Source: UBA8752 sp040261275
GTDB lineage: Bacteria > Bacteroidota > Bacteroidia > Flavobacteriales_D > Sanyastnellaceae
Assembly (NCBI GenBank): GCA_040261275.1
Contig: JBDQOI010000006.1
Location: 27,841 to 91,840, forward strand
DNA: 64,000 bases
Direction of reading: 5' to 3'
Shown: positions 44,173-53,278 of the stretch, piece by piece
How the letters are laid out: every line of letters starts with the position of its first letter
How positions within the stretch are numbered: position 1 is the stretch's first letter
Made by a program: the position numbers and the translations under genes
Notes under the pieces: model-generated
What the model was told of the DNA's origin: nothing
Database searches by the model: none
What the model saw: only the letters and a program-made list of their open reading frames with translations

Positions 44173-45645
44173 ATGAACAAGAATATTTTCTTCCTCGCCG
44201 CCCTCTCCGTCGCGGTCGCCTTCACAGGTTGTACCAAGGATTTTGAGGACATCAACACCAACCCGAACGAGCCGGCATCGGTTTCTCCGGGCTTCCTCCT
44301 GACCTCTGCGCAGAAGGGCATCATGGATCGGATGTACGACTCCTTCTGGGGTAGCCGCCGTGGCATGCAGCTCGCGCAGCACTGGTCGTCCAACCAGTAC
44401 TCCAATGAGAGCCGTTACCAGTTCCGTACGGAGGTGACCAACAGCAGTTGGGCCGGATTCTACTCCGGGCCGTTGCAGGACCTCCAGCAGATCGTTGACT
44501 TGAATTCGGACGATCCCGAGGGTATGGCTGGATTCGGTTCCAATGGGAATCAGATAGCTGTGGCCAAGTTGATGCAGGCTTGGACCTTCCAGATGCTGAC
44601 GGACGCCTTCGGTCCGATTCCGATGAGTCAAGCGTTGCAGGGAGTGGACAACACCACGCCCGCATATGACAGCCAAGCTGCGGTATATGCCGGTATTCTG
44701 GGCTTGATCGATGACGCCCTCGCCTCCATGGACAGTGGAAACGGCCCCCAAGGCGACCAGGTATACGGCGGTGATATGGCTGGATGGGAGAAGTTCGCCA
44801 ACACCTTGAAGCTGCGTGTGGCCATGCGCATGTCCGACGTGGACGCGAGTGGTGCCAAGGCTGCGGGTGAAGCTGCGTTGTCCGGCGCAATGATCATTGC
44901 CGCAAATGAGGACAATGCCGAATTCCCCTACATCGATGCTGCGCCGAACAACAACCCGGTCAACGAGGATTTCAAGACGCGCAATGACTTCGCGGCCTCG
45001 AACACCATGGTGGACTGGATGACGGGACTGAACGACCCACGCATGGGTGTGTTCTTCAGCCCGAATACGGACGGCAACTACGTGGGTGAGGTGTACGGTT
45101 TGGATGAGGCCAATGCGGCCTTGACTCCCAACGACGCTGTATCCCAGCGCGGTGCCGCGGTGCTTGCGGGCAACTTCCCCGGCGTCTTCTTCGATGCGGC
45201 TCAGACGCATTTCTTGTGCGCCGAGGCTGCTGAGCGGGGATGGTCAGGTACGCCGCTTGACGCCGAGGGTCACTACAACGCGGCTGTGACGCTCAGCATG
45301 CAGTGGTGGGGATTGACCGATGCTGACGCCATCAATGCTTACCTCGGTCAGGCAGATGTGGCATACAGCACAGCGCCTGGTGATTGGAAGCAGAAGATTG
45401 GTGCCCAGAAGTGGGCCGCACTCCACATGCAGGGCCATGAGGCTTGGGCAGAAGTGCGCCGTTTGGACGCGCCTGCGCTGAACGCGTGTGCCGATGGACA
45501 TCTGGGTGGCGATGGCAGTGTGCCCAGCCGTTTCCAATACCCACTGGATGAGCAGACGCTCAACAGCAGCGGCTATGCTTCAGGTGTTAGTGGCCTTGGT
45601 AGTTCGGACGCCCTCGAGACCAAGCTTTGGTGGGACGTGAACTGA
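44173..45645 (+). CDS. SusD/RagB-family surface lipoprotein
   Basis: A 490-residue lipoprotein with lipobox VAFTGC (Cys at about 20) followed by the SusD-like DFEDINTNPNEPASV. Helical TPR-like segments (AKLMQAWTFQMLTDAFGPIPMSQAL) match the SusD-like family that forms the lid over a SusC partner and captures ligand at the cell surface. It is cotranscribed with the SusC gene and followed by a strong terminator. Confidence 0.93.
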   Translation: MNKNIFFLAALSVAVAFTGCTKDFEDINTNPNEPASVSPGFLLTSAQKGIMDRMYDSFWGSRRGMQLAQHWSSNQYSNESRYQFRTEVTNSSWAGFYSGPLQDLQQIVDLNSDDPEGMAGFGSNGNQIAVAKLMQAWTFQMLTDAFGPIPMSQALQGVDNTTPAYDSQAAVYAGILGLIDDALASMDSGNGPQGDQVYGGDMAGWEKFANTLKLRVAMRMSDVDASGAKAAGEAALSGAMIIAANEDNAEFPYIDAAPNNNPVNEDFKTRNDFAASNTMVDWMTGLNDPRMGVFFSPNTDGNYVGEVYGLDEANAALTPNDAVSQRGAAVLAGNFPGVFFDAAQTHFLCAEAAERGWSGTPLDAEGHYNAAVTLSMQWWGLTDADAINAYLGQADVAYSTAPGDWKQKIGAQKWAALHMQGHEAWAEVRRLDAPALNACADGHLGGDGSVPSRFQYPLDEQTLNSSGYASGVSGLGSSDALETKLWWDVN

Positions 45646-45673
45646 GGTTCACCTGCGATTCACAACATTCAGG

Positions 45674-45702
45674 AAAGGCCTGCCCGCAAGGGTGGGCCTT
45701 TT
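45674..45702 (+). terminator. Rho-independent terminator after the SusCD operon
   Basis: A 12-bp stem (AAAGGCCTGCCC / GGGTGGGCCTTT, two G-T pairs) closes a GCAA tetraloop and runs into a short T tract, 28 bp after the SusD stop. Confidence 0.88.
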
Positions 45703-45736
45703 CATTGCCGGCAACACGACCCGTTTGTGGGAGTGA

Positions 45737-46516
45737 TCAATGCGCGATGGCGCGTGTCTCAGCAGCGAACCATACGGGCCGGGAAGGGGCCGCGTCGTTC
45801 ACAAAGGGTGCCACCTGCATGGCGAGCAGCCCAGGACCCTCCTGCACGCCCTCAGGGACACATAGGAGCTCTGAAATCGTGGCGTTGACCCGTGGTCCCG
45901 TTGCGGGGCCGAAGAAGGCATTGTGGGCCCTCAATGCCCCGCCATCGATTTCCTTGTCGACGCTGGGCAAATCCAGAAGCAGGTGTTCCACCCCCAGGTG
46001 GCTCAGGTATTCAGCCAATCCTTCCTGCAGATAAGGAGGATTGGTGTCACTCCAGTTGCGCAGGACATCTCCAGTAGTGCAGCGCAAGACCACAGCCAAT
46101 GGCCTGAGGGTTTTCAAAGCGGGTTCATGTGCTTTTAGGGTGTCCATGGGAACGACCCAGTCCTCACCTTGGTTTTCCGGAAAGCTGTGGATGAGAAAAG
46201 CGGGCAGGATGAAGGGAAGCGTGCCCGACCTCGCGCGTGCATCTATGGGTTGAAATGCGTCGTGGATGTGCTCACGGGTTTCCGTGTGCGTGCCGTGTGC
46301 ATGCGGATTGAAGGTGATGTCGCGAAAGTTGACCGCTCCACCCTCTGCTACAGAGCCAACCCAGTTATCTGATCTGACGGGCTCTGCTGTGGCGGGGCCT
46401 TTGTACCAAGCCCTGGGCAGTCCGTTGATGGGATTGATGGGAACGCTGAGGTCCACGGGAGGCCCCTTTGCTGACCACAGATGTTGTTGGTGTTCCAGTT
46501 CAATGCGCAGGGTCAT
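45737..46516 (-). CDS. Cyclase-family / kynurenine-formamidase-like hydrolase
   Basis: A 259-residue metal hydrolase. The family metal motif appears as NPHAHGTHTETREHI (HxGTHxxxxxH), followed by TGDVLRNW and LLLDLPSVDKEIDGG. Homologues hydrolyse N-formylkynurenine or related amides and lactones. The second motif residue is Glu/Thr where many have Asp, so activity should not be taken as proven. ATG 46516 is preferred over the frame start 46588, which runs through the upstream gene's terminator. Confidence 0.82.
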   Translation of the reverse strand: MTLRIELEHQQHLWSAKGPPVDLSVPINPINGLPRAWYKGPATAEPVRSDNWVGSVAEGGAVNFRDITFNPHAHGTHTETREHIHDAFQPIDARARSGTLPFILPAFLIHSFPENQGEDWVVPMDTLKAHEPALKTLRPLAVVLRCTTGDVLRNWSDTNPPYLQEGLAEYLSHLGVEHLLLDLPSVDKEIDGGALRAHNAFFGPATGPRVNATISELLCVPEGVQEGPGLLAMQVAPFVNDAAPSRPVWFAAETRAIAH

Positions 46517-46550
46517 GGCGCTCAAGTTGGTGTGTCCTGCGCACGGATGC

Positions 46551-46584
46551 AAAAGAAAAGCCCTGCCGGTGAGGGCAGGGCTTT
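46551..46584 (-). terminator. Terminator for the outer-membrane protein gene
   Basis: An 11-bp perfect stem (AAAGCCCTGCC / GGCAGGGCTTT) with a 6-nt loop, followed on the minus strand by TTTTCTTTT, placed 22 bp after the stop at 46607. It isolates that gene from the downstream cyclase. Confidence 0.85.
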
Positions 46585-46606
46585 CCAAATGGGATTGGGC
46601 TTCCGA

Positions 46607-47551
46607 TTACTGGAAGAGGTATCCGAGGCGGAGCTGGGCTTGGAACTGGGTTCCGAGTCCACCACCCTGCTGACTACCAGTCCAGAAAGGACGGTCGTTG
46701 ATGTTGGCGGGGTGCTGACCACTGTAGGCGTGACCGGCGAGGTCCACACTGCCCTGAATGGGGGCGGGCATCTCGGTGAGGTCGCTGGGGTCCACCGCAT
46801 TCGCGGTGCCCCAGAAGAGGTTGTAGGCCACGTTGTCGGTAGCGGAGATCTCCATGTCATTGACCTTGGAGCTCATGAATCCGAGGCCGGCCTCAGCACC
46901 GATGTACAGGTAGTCGGTGAGGTAGGCGTCGAAACCGGTCACGAGACCGATCTTGAACATGCTGGCGCTTTGGCTCAAGGTCTGCGTCCAAACGATGTAC
47001 TGATCCTGGTCGCCGACCTGGTTCTCATCGTCAGCACTCCAGAACTCCTGCTCCATGGATGAGCTGGACACTCCGTATCCGATCTCAAAACCGATGTAGG
47101 GGCTCAGGTTGTCACCACCGGCGTCGAAATGCTTCTCGTAACCGGGAGCAATCATGAAGGTGGAGGTGCTGTAGGTATCGTACAGGTCCGGGCTGGGGAT
47201 CTCGTCGTCACCGGAGGTCACGTAAGCACCAGCAATAGCGGGAATTCCTCCCTCAACGACGGTTCCGTCAGGCATGATGCTGAAGTAGGGCTCCGGACGG
47301 CCAACACCGTTGAAGTCAAACTCGCGGAAGCCAATGGACTTCTCGTTGGAGCTATTGAAGGTCAAGCTCAAACGGAAGGCGGACTCTTCGTCCGTGAAAT
47401 TCCGGTACTTGATGGTGGTTCCATCAACAGGAGAGTTACCGAGCGGCGTGAATTGCAGTTCGATGTTGTGTTCGCCCCCGAATTGCTTCTGGGCGGTGGC
47501 CGTAGTGGCAAACAAGGCAACCAGTGCCAAGGCGGTCAGGATGTGCTTCAT
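46607..47551 (-). CDS. Outer-membrane beta-barrel protein, function unknown
   Basis: A 314-residue protein with a clear signal peptide (MKHILTALALVALFATTATAQ), alternating hydrophobic strands (YLYIGAEAGLGFMSS, YIGFEIGYGVSSS) and a C-terminal aromatic residue (LRLGYLFQ), all typical of a small outer-membrane barrel. Acidic loops are common. No enzyme motif or known porin family is recognised. It is monocistronic. Confidence 0.75.
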   Translation of the reverse strand: MKHILTALALVALFATTATAQKQFGGEHNIELQFTPLGNSPVDGTTIKYRNFTDEESAFRLSLTFNSSNEKSIGFREFDFNGVGRPEPYFSIMPDGTVVEGGIPAIAGAYVTSGDDEIPSPDLYDTYSTSTFMIAPGYEKHFDAGGDNLSPYIGFEIGYGVSSSSMEQEFWSADDENQVGDQDQYIVWTQTLSQSASMFKIGLVTGFDAYLTDYLYIGAEAGLGFMSSKVNDMEISATDNVAYNLFWGTANAVDPSDLTEMPAPIQGSVDLAGHAYSGQHPANINDRPFWTGSQQGGGLGTQFQAQLRLGYLFQ

Positions 47552-47717
47552 CTTGAGGTTTCAAAAAGTTTCCGGGCGCAAGAAAGGGAATTCGGGGCAA
47601 GGTCCGGAACATATCCACGCTTTTTCCACAACGCAATGCGGTGAGTAGCTCGAAATCAATAGAATAATGCACCGGGAAAATGAGCAGAAATGCCGGTCGT
47701 ATTTGGAATTTTGCAGC

Positions 47718-49178
47718 ATGATGGACCCATTGCACCCTCTTTTGCGCAAGGCTTATGACCCCAGCCGGTTTGCTGTAATGGGTCAGGAAATACTGCAGGA
47801 CCTTACGGATTACTTGAAGAAAGCCCAGGGCAGGAAGGCGGATCGGTCCATGCCTTGGGTTTTGCCGGAAGAAGAGAAATCCCATTGGGAGCAACGGTTG
47901 TTGCGCAGTGAGGGGCTTCCAGCCCTGCTTCGGGAGGTGGTAGCCAGGTCCAACGGGCTGCAGGATCCGCGATATATGGGACACCAAGTCGCCGTGCCGT
48001 TTCCCGATGGCGCCCTTGTGGGCATGGTGACGGACTTGCTGAACAACGGCGGGGCCATCTACGAGATGGGACCCACCAATTCTGCGATGGAGGAGGTCCT
48101 GATGGAAAGGGTGGGGGGCATGATGGGCTTGCAGGAGGGGTGTGGTGGCATCATGTGTCATGGGGGTACCCTGGCGAACCTGGTGGCCTTATTGGCTGCG
48201 CGAAGAGCGGCCTATGGAAAGGAACAGGATGCCTGGGTCCATGGCGATGATGGACGGGGAGCCGTGTTGGTTTCTGACCAGGCCCATTACTGTGTGGATC
48301 GCGCAGTGCGGATGATGGGCTGGGGAGCTGAGGGCGTGGGGTTGGTTGCGACCGATGAACGGCACAGGATGACGCCGGAAGGAATGGAGCTTGCCCTTTC
48401 CGCCATGCGGGAGAAAGGCCGCCGGGTGGTGGCCATTGTAGGCAGCGCTTGTACCACGAGTTCCGGGGCTTTTGATGATTTGGTGACCACTGCGGATTTT
48501 GCAGAGGCGCACGGAATCTGGTTTCATGTCGATGGAGCGCACGGGGTGCCGGCGGCATTCAGTGATCGACATCGGCACCTTGTGCAAGGGTTGGACCGCG
48601 CCGACAGCATTGCCATGGACTTTCATAAAATCATGGGGGTGCCCGCGCTTTGCACGGGTTTGTTCTACCAACGCAAGGAGGACAGTTTTCTCCCCTTTAC
48701 GCAGGCGGCAGAATATCTGTGGAGCGATGCCGAGGATCCAGAGTGGTGGAATTTCGGCAAGCGCACTTTTGAGTGTACCAAGCGGATGCTGTCCACGCGG
48801 GTAGCCGCCGTCTTGGAGGAGTACGGTCCCGAAATTTGGGGCGCCCTTGTGGACCGTTTGTTCGCCTTGGGAACGGCTTTGGCAGCGTCAGTCAATGCCC
48901 GTTCGTCGAAAGGGTGGGAGCTTGCCATGGCCCCCCAGGCCAACATTGTCTGTTTCCGGTATTTGCCCATCCAGCGCACGTGGGGCACGGTGGAAGAGGA
49001 GAACGCCTTCACTGCCATGCTCAGGCAACGGCACTTGGAGGAAGGAGCGCATTACGTCGTTCAAACCCGATTTGGGGGCCGGGTCTGGTTGCGGTGCACC
49101 CTGATGAACCCCTTGACGGAAGTTTCCGACTTGGAAGCGATGCTGGACGGCTTTGAGGCCTTGGCCCCGTCGGTTTAG
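47718..49178 (+). CDS. PLP-dependent decarboxylase (group II, aromatic-L-amino-acid/glutamate type)
   Basis: A 486-residue fold-type I PLP enzyme. Visible features are CHGGTLANLVALLAAR near the cofactor phosphate site, HVDGAHGVPAAF (Asp contacting the pyridine nitrogen) and the lysine that binds PLP in SIAMDFHKIMG. The layout matches group II decarboxylases (DDC/GAD/HDC). The amino-acid substrate cannot be told from sequence. ATG 47718 is chosen over 47667, whose extra residues do not resemble the family. It is convergent with the beta-propeller lipoprotein (3-bp gap). Confidence 0.85.
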   Translation: MMDPLHPLLRKAYDPSRFAVMGQEILQDLTDYLKKAQGRKADRSMPWVLPEEEKSHWEQRLLRSEGLPALLREVVARSNGLQDPRYMGHQVAVPFPDGALVGMVTDLLNNGGAIYEMGPTNSAMEEVLMERVGGMMGLQEGCGGIMCHGGTLANLVALLAARRAAYGKEQDAWVHGDDGRGAVLVSDQAHYCVDRAVRMMGWGAEGVGLVATDERHRMTPEGMELALSAMREKGRRVVAIVGSACTTSSGAFDDLVTTADFAEAHGIWFHVDGAHGVPAAFSDRHRHLVQGLDRADSIAMDFHKIMGVPALCTGLFYQRKEDSFLPFTQAAEYLWSDAEDPEWWNFGKRTFECTKRMLSTRVAAVLEEYGPEIWGALVDRLFALGTALAASVNARSSKGWELAMAPQANIVCFRYLPIQRTWGTVEEENAFTAMLRQRHLEEGAHYVVQTRFGGRVWLRCTLMNPLTEVSDLEAMLDGFEALAPSV

Positions 49179-49181
49179 CTT

Positions 49182-50474
49182 TTAGGGCTGCACGTAGATT
49201 CCGTGGGGGGTATCCAATCCGTCCTCCTTTCCGAAGACCCGGACGACCGTATCGGTGATCGGGTCGATTTGGATGAGGTAGTGGCTGCTGAATGACTCAA
49301 CGAACACCGAGCTTCCGTCAACGGGAACACCGATGCTGTGCGCATTGGAGAAGTCGTCAGGAAAACCATCACCGGCAGAGAAGCGCCGAATGAAAAGAGG
49401 AGAAATGGGGTCGCTGATGTCCCAGACGGAGAGGTGCCCTGGTGTGGGATCTCCCGCGAGGAATTGAGCCACGTTCCCTTCGGCGATGTAAAGCTTGTCA
49501 CCGGCGATTCCGCAGTCTGAAACACCTTCAAGAATGTCCTCGTCGCCCAAAACAGGCTGTCCGGAACGCAGGGACAGATCGCCCATCCAGATGCCTTGTT
49601 GGCTCGTTCCATCGCCTTGGCCCATCTCCTGGGTGACGGTGACATAGAAGCGCTGGTCGTCGATCCACCGCACGGTGTGCTGGTAAGCCCCCGAGCGGGC
49701 GCTGTCTGCCATGTGGATGGCGAATGCATAGGAGGGGGCACCCGACAGGCTGTCCAGTTTCCAGATGCCCACGGTGTGGTGGTCGAACCAATATTGCGGT
49801 GTAGCGGCGTACGATCCCGAGGGGTTGGGGTAGAGTCCATGGGGAGCATACAGGCTGGGGTGTTTCTGGGGCTCGCCTGCAAAGTCGGCGCGTTCGGTGT
49901 CAAAGACGCGAACGCGGTCGTTTTGCATCTCGCTGAACAGCAGGAAGCGCCCATCTTCTGTGATGCGGCTACCATGGCCTTCTTGGCGGATGCCGGGCGC
50001 ACCAGGGTGGCAGGAAGCGCCATTGGATTCGTTGCCGCGGGTTCCGGCGGGCACCAGGTTGCGCGTATCCACCACTTCGGGATGGGCCGTTCCATTCTGC
50101 CAATGCAGGTCGATGGTGACAAGGCGCAAGTCAAGGTCCTTGTTGCCGCCCAGGGTGCAGTAGACCGTTTCGCGGTCGAGGCTCAATGCCGTGTGCATTC
50201 CTTGACCCACGACCGGCCCTCCGCGCATCGAGGAGAACGGGTGTACCTCCAAGGACCCGGTTTCGGGATGGACGATGAACAGGGCGCTCCCATTGGCTCC
50301 GGCTTTGGCATCCGGATTGATGTTCATGCTGGTCAGCACGGACCGCGGAGCCGGTTCATCGAGACTGGGGTCTAGCGGGGGGTGGGTCACCTTCGGTGCT
50401 GAATCTTGACATGCGGCAAGGGTGAACCCTGCGATGAGTACGAGGAGGGATGAGCGAAGATGTTGGGACATCAT
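49182..50474 (-). CDS. Beta-propeller lipoprotein
   Basis: A 430-residue lipoprotein (MMSQHLRSSLLVLIAGFTLAAC). It is made of blade-like repeats with alternating strands and Asp/Gly turns (ALFIVHPETGSLEVHPFS, LSVWDISDPISPLFIRRF, LIQIDPITDTVVRVFG), like YncE/LVIVD-type propellers. Its ATG overlaps the stop of the DapA-like gene (ATGATG), so it is the last member of the glmS, dapA-like, propeller run. Function unknown; such propellers often bind ligands or act as lactonases, but no catalytic residues are identifiable. Confidence 0.78.
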   Translation of the reverse strand: MMSQHLRSSLLVLIAGFTLAACQDSAPKVTHPPLDPSLDEPAPRSVLTSMNINPDAKAGANGSALFIVHPETGSLEVHPFSSMRGGPVVGQGMHTALSLDRETVYCTLGGNKDLDLRLVTIDLHWQNGTAHPEVVDTRNLVPAGTRGNESNGASCHPGAPGIRQEGHGSRITEDGRFLLFSEMQNDRVRVFDTERADFAGEPQKHPSLYAPHGLYPNPSGSYAATPQYWFDHHTVGIWKLDSLSGAPSYAFAIHMADSARSGAYQHTVRWIDDQRFYVTVTQEMGQGDGTSQQGIWMGDLSLRSGQPVLGDEDILEGVSDCGIAGDKLYIAEGNVAQFLAGDPTPGHLSVWDISDPISPLFIRRFSAGDGFPDDFSNAHSIGVPVDGSSVFVESFSSHYLIQIDPITDTVVRVFGKEDGLDTPHGIYVQP

Positions 50475-51379
50475 GAGGAAACGGTGGAGAGCAGTTGGGC
50501 GAGCTTTTGGGTGTCTGTGTCGCCGAGTGGATGCAACGGCAGTCGAGGAACACCGCAAGGCTTGTCGAGAAGGGCCAATCCGGCTTTTACTGTTGCCGGC
50601 AATCCCCCGGACAATATGAAGGAAAGCACCGGAAGCTGTCGAAGGAAGAGGGTTCGGGCTGCTGCGAAATCGTTAGCCTCCACAGCCTCCCACAAGGCGG
50701 CTACCTCGTTTCCGATGAGGTTGGGTGCGGCGGTGCACCACCCTTGAGCGCCTGCAGCGAATGCCTCGAGTGCCAGGGGATTGCAGCCATTGAAGAAAGG
50801 GAGCGCCCCTTTGGACAACAGGTGGAGGGAATGCATACGCTGAATGTCCCCACTGCTCTCCTTGACCATGGTCACATGCTCTATGTCGCGCACCATCCGC
50901 CACAGAAGTTCCGGCGACATATCCACTCCGGCGGTGGCGGGATTGTTGTACGCCATGATGGGGATGCTGATCGCATCGGAAATCGCCTGATAGTGTCGGA
51001 AAATCTCATCGTCATTGAGCTTCCAGTATGATATGGGAAGGACCATGACCGCGTCGGCGCCAAGGTCTTGAGCCGTCCGGCACATGGATACGGTATCGGC
51101 TGTGGTCAGTGCGGATGCGCCCACAATGACAGGCACCCGACTTCGGGTGGCCTCGATGGTTGTGCGGGCGACGGAAGTCCATTCTTCCCGGCTCAAATAG
51201 GCGCTCTCCCCAGTGCTTCCGAGAGGCGCAATGCCTTGGATTTTCTGGTCGATGAGGTGGTCGACCAGGCCGCTCAAAGTGCCGAGGTCAGGTGCCCCCT
51301 TGACGTCGAAAGGGGTGATGAGATAACCGATGATGCCGCGCAAGGAATTGGAGTTGGGATGCGAATCAATGTACTGCAT
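50471..51379 (-). CDS. DapA/NAL-superfamily aldolase-lyase
   Basis: A 302-residue class I aldolase-type lyase: the first-strand motif PLGSTGES, the Tyr of MAYNNPATAG and the Schiff-base Lys in MVKESSGD are all present. Members include dihydrodipicolinate synthase (DapA), N-acetylneuraminate lyase and 2-keto-3-deoxy-sugar-acid aldolases. Position behind glmS in an amino-sugar context leaves substrate open; DapA is only one possibility. ATG 51379 is used; the longer frame starts at GTG 51385. It lies 15 bp after glmS and overlaps the propeller gene. Confidence 0.85.
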   Translation of the reverse strand: MQYIDSHPNSNSLRGIIGYLITPFDVKGAPDLGTLSGLVDHLIDQKIQGIAPLGSTGESAYLSREEWTSVARTTIEATRSRVPVIVGASALTTADTVSMCRTAQDLGADAVMVLPISYWKLNDDEIFRHYQAISDAISIPIMAYNNPATAGVDMSPELLWRMVRDIEHVTMVKESSGDIQRMHSLHLLSKGALPFFNGCNPLALEAFAAGAQGWCTAAPNLIGNEVAALWEAVEANDFAAARTLFLRQLPVLSFILSGGLPATVKAGLALLDKPCGVPRLPLHPLGDTDTQKLAQLLSTVSS

Positions 51380-51394
51380 CCCCACGATTGCGGG

Positions 51395-53242
51395 TTACTC
51401 TACCGTGACGCTTTTGGCGAGGTTCCGGGGCTGGTCCACATTGCGCCCGAGTTTTACTGCAATGTGGTAGCTCAGCAACTGGAAGGGAATGGTACTAAGA
51501 AGGGGAACGAATGCGTCATCGGCTCGATGGATTTCAATGACTTCATCTGCCAACGCTTTGGCTTCCGTGTCACCCGCCGTCACGACGGCGATGACCCGCC
51601 CCCCGCGCGCTTTGACCTCTTGAATGTTGGAGATCACCTTGTCGTAGTGCGCGTCCTTCGTTGCGACGAAGAAGACAGGCATGTTCTCGTCAATGAGGGC
51701 AATGGGGCCGTGCTTCATCTCTGCCGCGGGGTAGCCTTCCGCGTGGATGTAGCTGATTTCCTTCAGTTTGAGGGCTCCTTCTAGGGCGATTGGGAAGTTG
51801 TAGCCGCGGCCCAGGAACAAGGCGTTCGGAGCGTTCATGAAGACCTCGGCAATGCTTTCAATCTGAGGCTCCAGCTTCATCAAGGCTTCCGCTTTTTCGG
51901 GAATGCCGTTGAGGTCGACCATCAGGCGATTGAACCGCTGTTCGTCCATTTTGCCTCTGAGGCGACCGACGCGAATGGCGACGAGGGCCAAAACGGCGAG
52001 TTGCGCCGTAAATGCCTTGGTGGAGGCGACGCCGATTTCGGGTCCCGCGTGGGTGTAGGCACCGCTGTGGGACTCCCGGGAAATGCTGGACCCCACAACG
52101 TTGCAAATCCCAAAGACATGGGCGCCGCGTTCCTTGGCCATTCGAATGGCGGCCAAAGTATCTGCCGTTTCTCCGCTTTGGCTGATGGCAATCAGGATGT
52201 CACCTTCGCCAATGACGGGATTTCTGTAACGGAATTCGGAGGCGTATTCGACTTCTACCGGGATGCGGGCGAAATCCTCGAACATGTACTCCGCGATGAG
52301 CCCGGCATGCCAACTCGTGCCACAAGCCACAATGATGAGGCGCTGGGCCTGTGTCCACATTTCTTGGTGGTCATCAATGCCCGCCATCCGTATGGAGCCG
52401 TGTCCCAAACGCAGCCTTCCGCGCAAACAGTCGGCAATGGAACGGGGCTGCTCGTGGATTTCCTTGAGCATGAAATGCTCGTAGCCCCCTTTTTCGATGG
52501 ACTCCATCGCCATCTCCAGCTCCGTGATGACGGGAGTGACTTTGTGGTTCTTGATGGTCCTGATCTTCAGTCCTGACGACAGGGAAACGCGAGCGACTTC
52601 CTCGTCTTCCAAGTAGACCACATTTTTGGTGTACTCGATGATGGGAGTGGCGTCTGATGCGATGTAGAATTCACCTTCTCCGATGCCAATGACCAAGGGG
52701 CTTGATTTCCTGGCCAGCACCAATTCTTCGGGACGCTTGATGTCTACTACGGCGATGGCGTATGCACCGATGACCTCGTTCAATGCCACGCGAGTGGCCT
52801 CGAAGAGGTCGAGGTCTTCACTGCTTTTGAGGATTTCCTCAATGAGGTGCACCAGTACTTCTGTGTCGGTATCGCTGTAGAAGGTGTGACCGCGTGAGGT
52901 CAACATTTCCTTCAGGGAATGGTAATTCTCAATAATGCCGTTGTGGATCAGGGCGAGTTGTCCGTCCCCGCTGAGGTGGGGGTGTGCGTTGACATCGTTG
53001 GGCACGCCATGGGTGGCCCATCGGGTGTGCCCTATTCCGAGGCAACCAGAGGGGGTATGACCCGCCATGTGCTCGAGCAGGTCGTCAACCTTGCCTTTCC
53101 TGCGGTGATGTTCCAGTTTTCCATCCTCATTGAGGACGGCAATTCCTGCACTGTCATATCCTCGGTACTCCAGTCTTTTCAGTCCTTTGATGAGAAGGGG
53201 AAAAGCCTTTTGTTCACCCAGGTACCCTACAATGCCACACAT
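51395..53242 (-). CDS. glmS: Glutamine-fructose-6-phosphate aminotransferase
   Basis: A 615-residue GlmS making glucosamine-6-phosphate for cell-wall and lipopolysaccharide synthesis. The N-terminal nucleophile is Cys2 (MCGIVGYLG), with GHTRWATHG in the glutaminase domain; two SIS isomerase domains follow (VACGTSWHAGLIAEYM, SQSGETADTLAAI, GRGYNFPIALEGALKLKEISYIHAEGY). The C terminus NLAKSVTVE is the conserved GlmS end. Full length. It follows DUF4270 in the usual Bacteroidota order, about 36 bp apart. Confidence 0.97.
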   Translation of the reverse strand: MCGIVGYLGEQKAFPLLIKGLKRLEYRGYDSAGIAVLNEDGKLEHHRRKGKVDDLLEHMAGHTPSGCLGIGHTRWATHGVPNDVNAHPHLSGDGQLALIHNGIIENYHSLKEMLTSRGHTFYSDTDTEVLVHLIEEILKSSEDLDLFEATRVALNEVIGAYAIAVVDIKRPEELVLARKSSPLVIGIGEGEFYIASDATPIIEYTKNVVYLEDEEVARVSLSSGLKIRTIKNHKVTPVITELEMAMESIEKGGYEHFMLKEIHEQPRSIADCLRGRLRLGHGSIRMAGIDDHQEMWTQAQRLIIVACGTSWHAGLIAEYMFEDFARIPVEVEYASEFRYRNPVIGEGDILIAISQSGETADTLAAIRMAKERGAHVFGICNVVGSSISRESHSGAYTHAGPEIGVASTKAFTAQLAVLALVAIRVGRLRGKMDEQRFNRLMVDLNGIPEKAEALMKLEPQIESIAEVFMNAPNALFLGRGYNFPIALEGALKLKEISYIHAEGYPAAEMKHGPIALIDENMPVFFVATKDAHYDKVISNIQEVKARGGRVIAVVTAGDTEAKALADEVIEIHRADDAFVPLLSTIPFQLLSYHIAVKLGRNVDQPRNLAKSVTVE

Positions 53243-53278
53243 GAATCAAAAATAAGGCCATTTGTCTTGATTACCTGA

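Noticed and set aside
53247..53254. TATTTTTG (minus) as a glmS promoter
   Set aside because: Only 4 bp from the ATG and with no TTG upstream; glmS is more likely read with DUF4270.
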